DNA of 45,184 nucleotides. It comes from Lingula anatina (lineage: Eukaryota; Brachiopoda; Lingulata; Lingulida; Lingulidae). Under the pieces are notes generated by a model that saw only the letters and a program-made list of their open reading frames with translations, was not told where the DNA came from and ran no database searches. Numbering within the stretch: position 1 is the stretch's first letter; every line of letters starts with the position of its first letter. The stretch is from contig NW_019775511.1 of assembly GCF_001039355.2 (NCBI RefSeq), positions 34,741 through 79,924 on the forward strand, given 5' to 3'. The position numbers and the translations under genes were made by a program. Shown here piece after piece: positions 42,930 through 45,184 of the stretch.

Positions 42930-44774
42930 GATGGTACTCGATATGACACACTATGGGATAAATCTCCATACGGGCAACATGGCGGGGAACATCTACCTGA
43001 ACTTTTTACTCTACTCTCTCGTGGATTTCCCCGGATACGCCCTGTGTTTTACCATAGACAGATTTGGTCGGAAGAAGATTTACACGCTGTGTTTAGTCAC
43101 GGGCGGCCTGGCATGCCTTTCAACACTCTTCGTACATCTCTATGGAGAGGAAGGTAAAAATAATAAAAAAGGGAACATTTGAGACACGTTGGTGATAAAT
43201 AAATTTTACATTAAAAACGCGCCTATAAATATCAAGCATGAAGTATAAAAAATAAAAGAAGTGTCCAAGCTTTCCGTATTCTGATTGCACACAAGTCGAA
43301 AGCTCGGGGTCTTTTTATCTACCATTTTTTATCTTTAAAAGATGCGTTCTTTATGTAATTTACGGATTTCTTATTCAAGATCTATATAAGATCGATGTGA
43401 TTATGATGAATCTTCAAAGTCACGCACGCATTTTGTGTAATATTTATTTTATGTTTATTTTCCGTTACTGTTGCTTTCTTGTCATAACGTAGGGTTCTGC
43501 AGTATAAACATCAACAATAATGGGGCAGATCCGAATATTGCAATTATAACGAAAAAAATATGCGCGTCACTGGTGCAATTCAAATGTTCATTTTAAAGTG
43601 GACGTTATCTATCATGTAAAATCGATGTCGTCATTATTTTATGATTTTTGTGATTCTCCATCGACCTCCTATCCTAGACAAAACCCTGTATAATTAAAGT
43701 TTTTTTTTATATTTTTTTCCATAGAAACTAATGTATGTCGGTGTGATAGATTTACATTATATCGGATGGATAAAAAAACGCAACGAATTTTAAAATGTAA
43801 TAGTTAATAAATAAATAAATGAATAAATATTCACTATAATTATTAAAAAATCAACAATCCAATTGTTACATCCGTCCATGGTCTTAATCCTGAAGTTTCT
43901 TTTCCGTTCTTTTACATGTATTTCGATTTTTTTTTTTTTTTTTTTTTTTATTGACTTGTTCAATTTTTTCCAGATGCTACTTATTCTTACTACGTCAAAA
44001 TGGCGCTCTCTACAGTCGGGAAATTAGGAATCGCGGCAGCTTACGGAATCAGTTACATATGGGGTGTTGAACTGTTCCCCACTGTGGTCCGTAACTTCAG
44101 TTTAGGTCTAGGGTCGGTGGCTTCCTGCGCGGGGGCTATTCTTACACCAATAGTTGTCGTAAGTATTACTGTTAATGAGAAAATTACTGTCCCTTGTTAA
44201 GGGAGGGGTGTTTGATTTCCCTAGAACTTCGATACTTTGCTCCGAAACGTACGACTATTTCTAACTTTAAAAAAACATGAAAATTTGTTCACGTGTAGAA
44301 AACTGAAGAAATGGTGTGAGTATTGAATTACATTAAAAATTACATTAAAATTACATTAAAAATGTAATTAAAGAAGAGAAAAATGTCCAACCTTTAGCGC
44401 ATAGGCCTATAATAAAGAATAGACGAATTAATAATATTGCTAATTATGATAGTAATTAAATATGATAATAAAATAATGATGAATATTGGTACATGATTAA
44501 AAACGTGAATGAATATAATTTAAAAATAAATACATGAATAAGATTTAAAATAAATAGATAGATACAATGTACAAAATGCTGAATTCGAATTTAACATATA
44601 CTAAAATTTTAAAATTCAGAGAGAAGTCAAGGCAGACAGTATAGGAGAGGACACTCTGCCCCTGGTGATATTCGGAGTGGCTGCCATATTTGGAGCTATA
44701 TGTACGATACCCTTGCCAGAAACGACGAACCGAGACTTACCCGAAACTATAGAAGACGCGGAGAATTTTCAAAG
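42930..44774 (+). CDS. SLC22-type organic ion transporter, C-terminal half (partial, three exons)
   Basis: Exons are 42930-43153, 43974-44158 and 44620-44774, with GT-AG borders and matching phases (1, 0, then 2 out). Exon A encodes HYGINLHTGNMAGNIYLN, then LVDFPGYALCF and DRFGRKKIYTL, which match transmembrane helices 7-8 and the loop motif of SLC22. Exon B encodes KLGIAAAYGISYIWGVELFP and TVVRNFSLGLGSV, the helix 10-11 signature (ELFPTVVRN). Exon C encodes LPLVIFGVAAIFGA and LPETTNRDLPETIEDAENF, the last helix and the LPET tail typical of the family. The protein moves organic cations, anions or zwitterions across the plasma membrane by facilitated transport; the substrate cannot be told. 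Helices 1-6 are not in the window, and the frame continues past 44774 in a further exon not seen. Confidence 0.88.
43154..43973. other. SLC22 intron
   Basis: It starts gtaaaaat and ends caattttttccag, with a T run at 43928-43950. It is AT-rich and no other feature is seen. Confidence 0.75.
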
Positions 44775-44786
44775 GTACACTTTCCG

Positions 44787-44788
<2 letters not shown>

Positions 44789-44850
<62 letters not shown>
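44789..44850. repeat. (TTA)n(TTG)n microsatellite in SLC22 intron
   Basis: A TTA run passes into a TTG run just after the donor gtacac of the last visible exon. The poly-Leu frame is an artefact of the repeat. Confidence 0.92.
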
Positions 44851-44851
<1 letters not shown>

Positions 44852-45184
44852 AATGTAAACCAAACGCGTCTTTGAAAATTGGCTAACTATTTAAATGACT
44901 AAAATTAACTAATTTTAAAATGACTAACCAAATATTTATAATGTGGAAAAATATCAACACAGAAGCAATGTACATGTACATGTATGTCTTTCCGAGTAAA
45001 AATGTTTTAAAAATTGAGGGAAAAATCCATTGTACATGTATACAAGGCATGACTAGATTTTGACCACAAGATCTGCACATAGCAGAGTTTGAGAACGTTT
45101 AACTGATTAAAAGTCTATTTGTTCGTGCTTGTTTGCGCCCTCACTTATACAAGACCGTGTCCGTGCAAGAGCAGATGGGGGGGA
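44851..45184. other. Intron or flank, no gene seen
   Basis: AT-rich, with the word tacatgtacatgt near 44967-44984. No exon is recognised before the window ends. Confidence 0.45.

Noticed and set aside
1-45184. CRISPR arrays, rRNA and tRNA genes
   Set aside because: None seen. The regular repeats here are minisatellites, coding repeats or retroelement leader repeats.

Overview
The window is eukaryotic nuclear DNA: introns with GT-AG borders, TATA boxes, AATAAA signals, abundant microsatellites, LTR and LINE retroelements, and an AT-rich background. The content (secreted glycine/tyrosine-rich proteins resembling mantle or shell-matrix products, Ty3/gypsy elements, short inverted-repeat elements) suggests a mollusc, most likely a bivalve. 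That assignment is inference; no marker gene proves it. Single N characters at 5769, 14458, 15625, 31924, 35128 and 37817 are contig joins. Several are flanked by near-identical sequence on both sides, so part of the apparent duplication is probably an assembly artefact.

1-14.8 kb holds a small family of secreted Gly/Tyr-rich proteins. Genes GY1 (2747-3642, +) and GY2 (8705-9721, +) lie on a tandem block duplication. Each is preceded by repeat units carrying (GT)n(GA)n tracts and followed by a 48-bp minisatellite. A diverged third gene, GY3 (14682 to 12781, -), faces them and carries a 12-residue internal repeat. All three share a TATA box, a 5' leader, an MMKLILL signal-peptide exon ending in phase 2, a GT/GA-rich first intron, a GY exon, an intron placed at the stop codon, and a conserved last exon. 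An LTR-type insertion (5846-7174) sits in the repeat unit upstream of GY2.

14.8-22.6 kb has no gene I can support. It holds microsatellites, a MITE-like element with perfect 22-bp terminal inverted repeats (19207-19513), a strong hairpin (21861-21930) and small duplications.

22.7-25.2 kb encodes a membrane protein in six visible exons: signal peptide, Ser/Thr-rich stalk, SEA-like domain, EGF-like domain, transmembrane helix and basic cytoplasmic start. It has one in-frame TAG and one frameshift, so it is either a pseudogene or carries sequence errors. Its 3' end is not seen.

25.7-28.7 kb is a short, broken Ty3/gypsy element on the minus strand with 152-154 bp LTRs. It is inserted in a LINE remnant with a direct repeat at both ends.

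29.3-42.4 kb is a second minus-strand Ty3/gypsy element with 450-bp LTRs, a primer-binding site, a polypurine tract and an open gag. Its pol is broken and present as overlapping copies separated by single Ns. No copy of pol is intact, and the integrase core is deleted in both places it appears.

42.9-44.8 kb carries three exons of the C-terminal half of an SLC22-type (organic cation/anion) transporter on the plus strand. Its N-terminal exons are not in the window.
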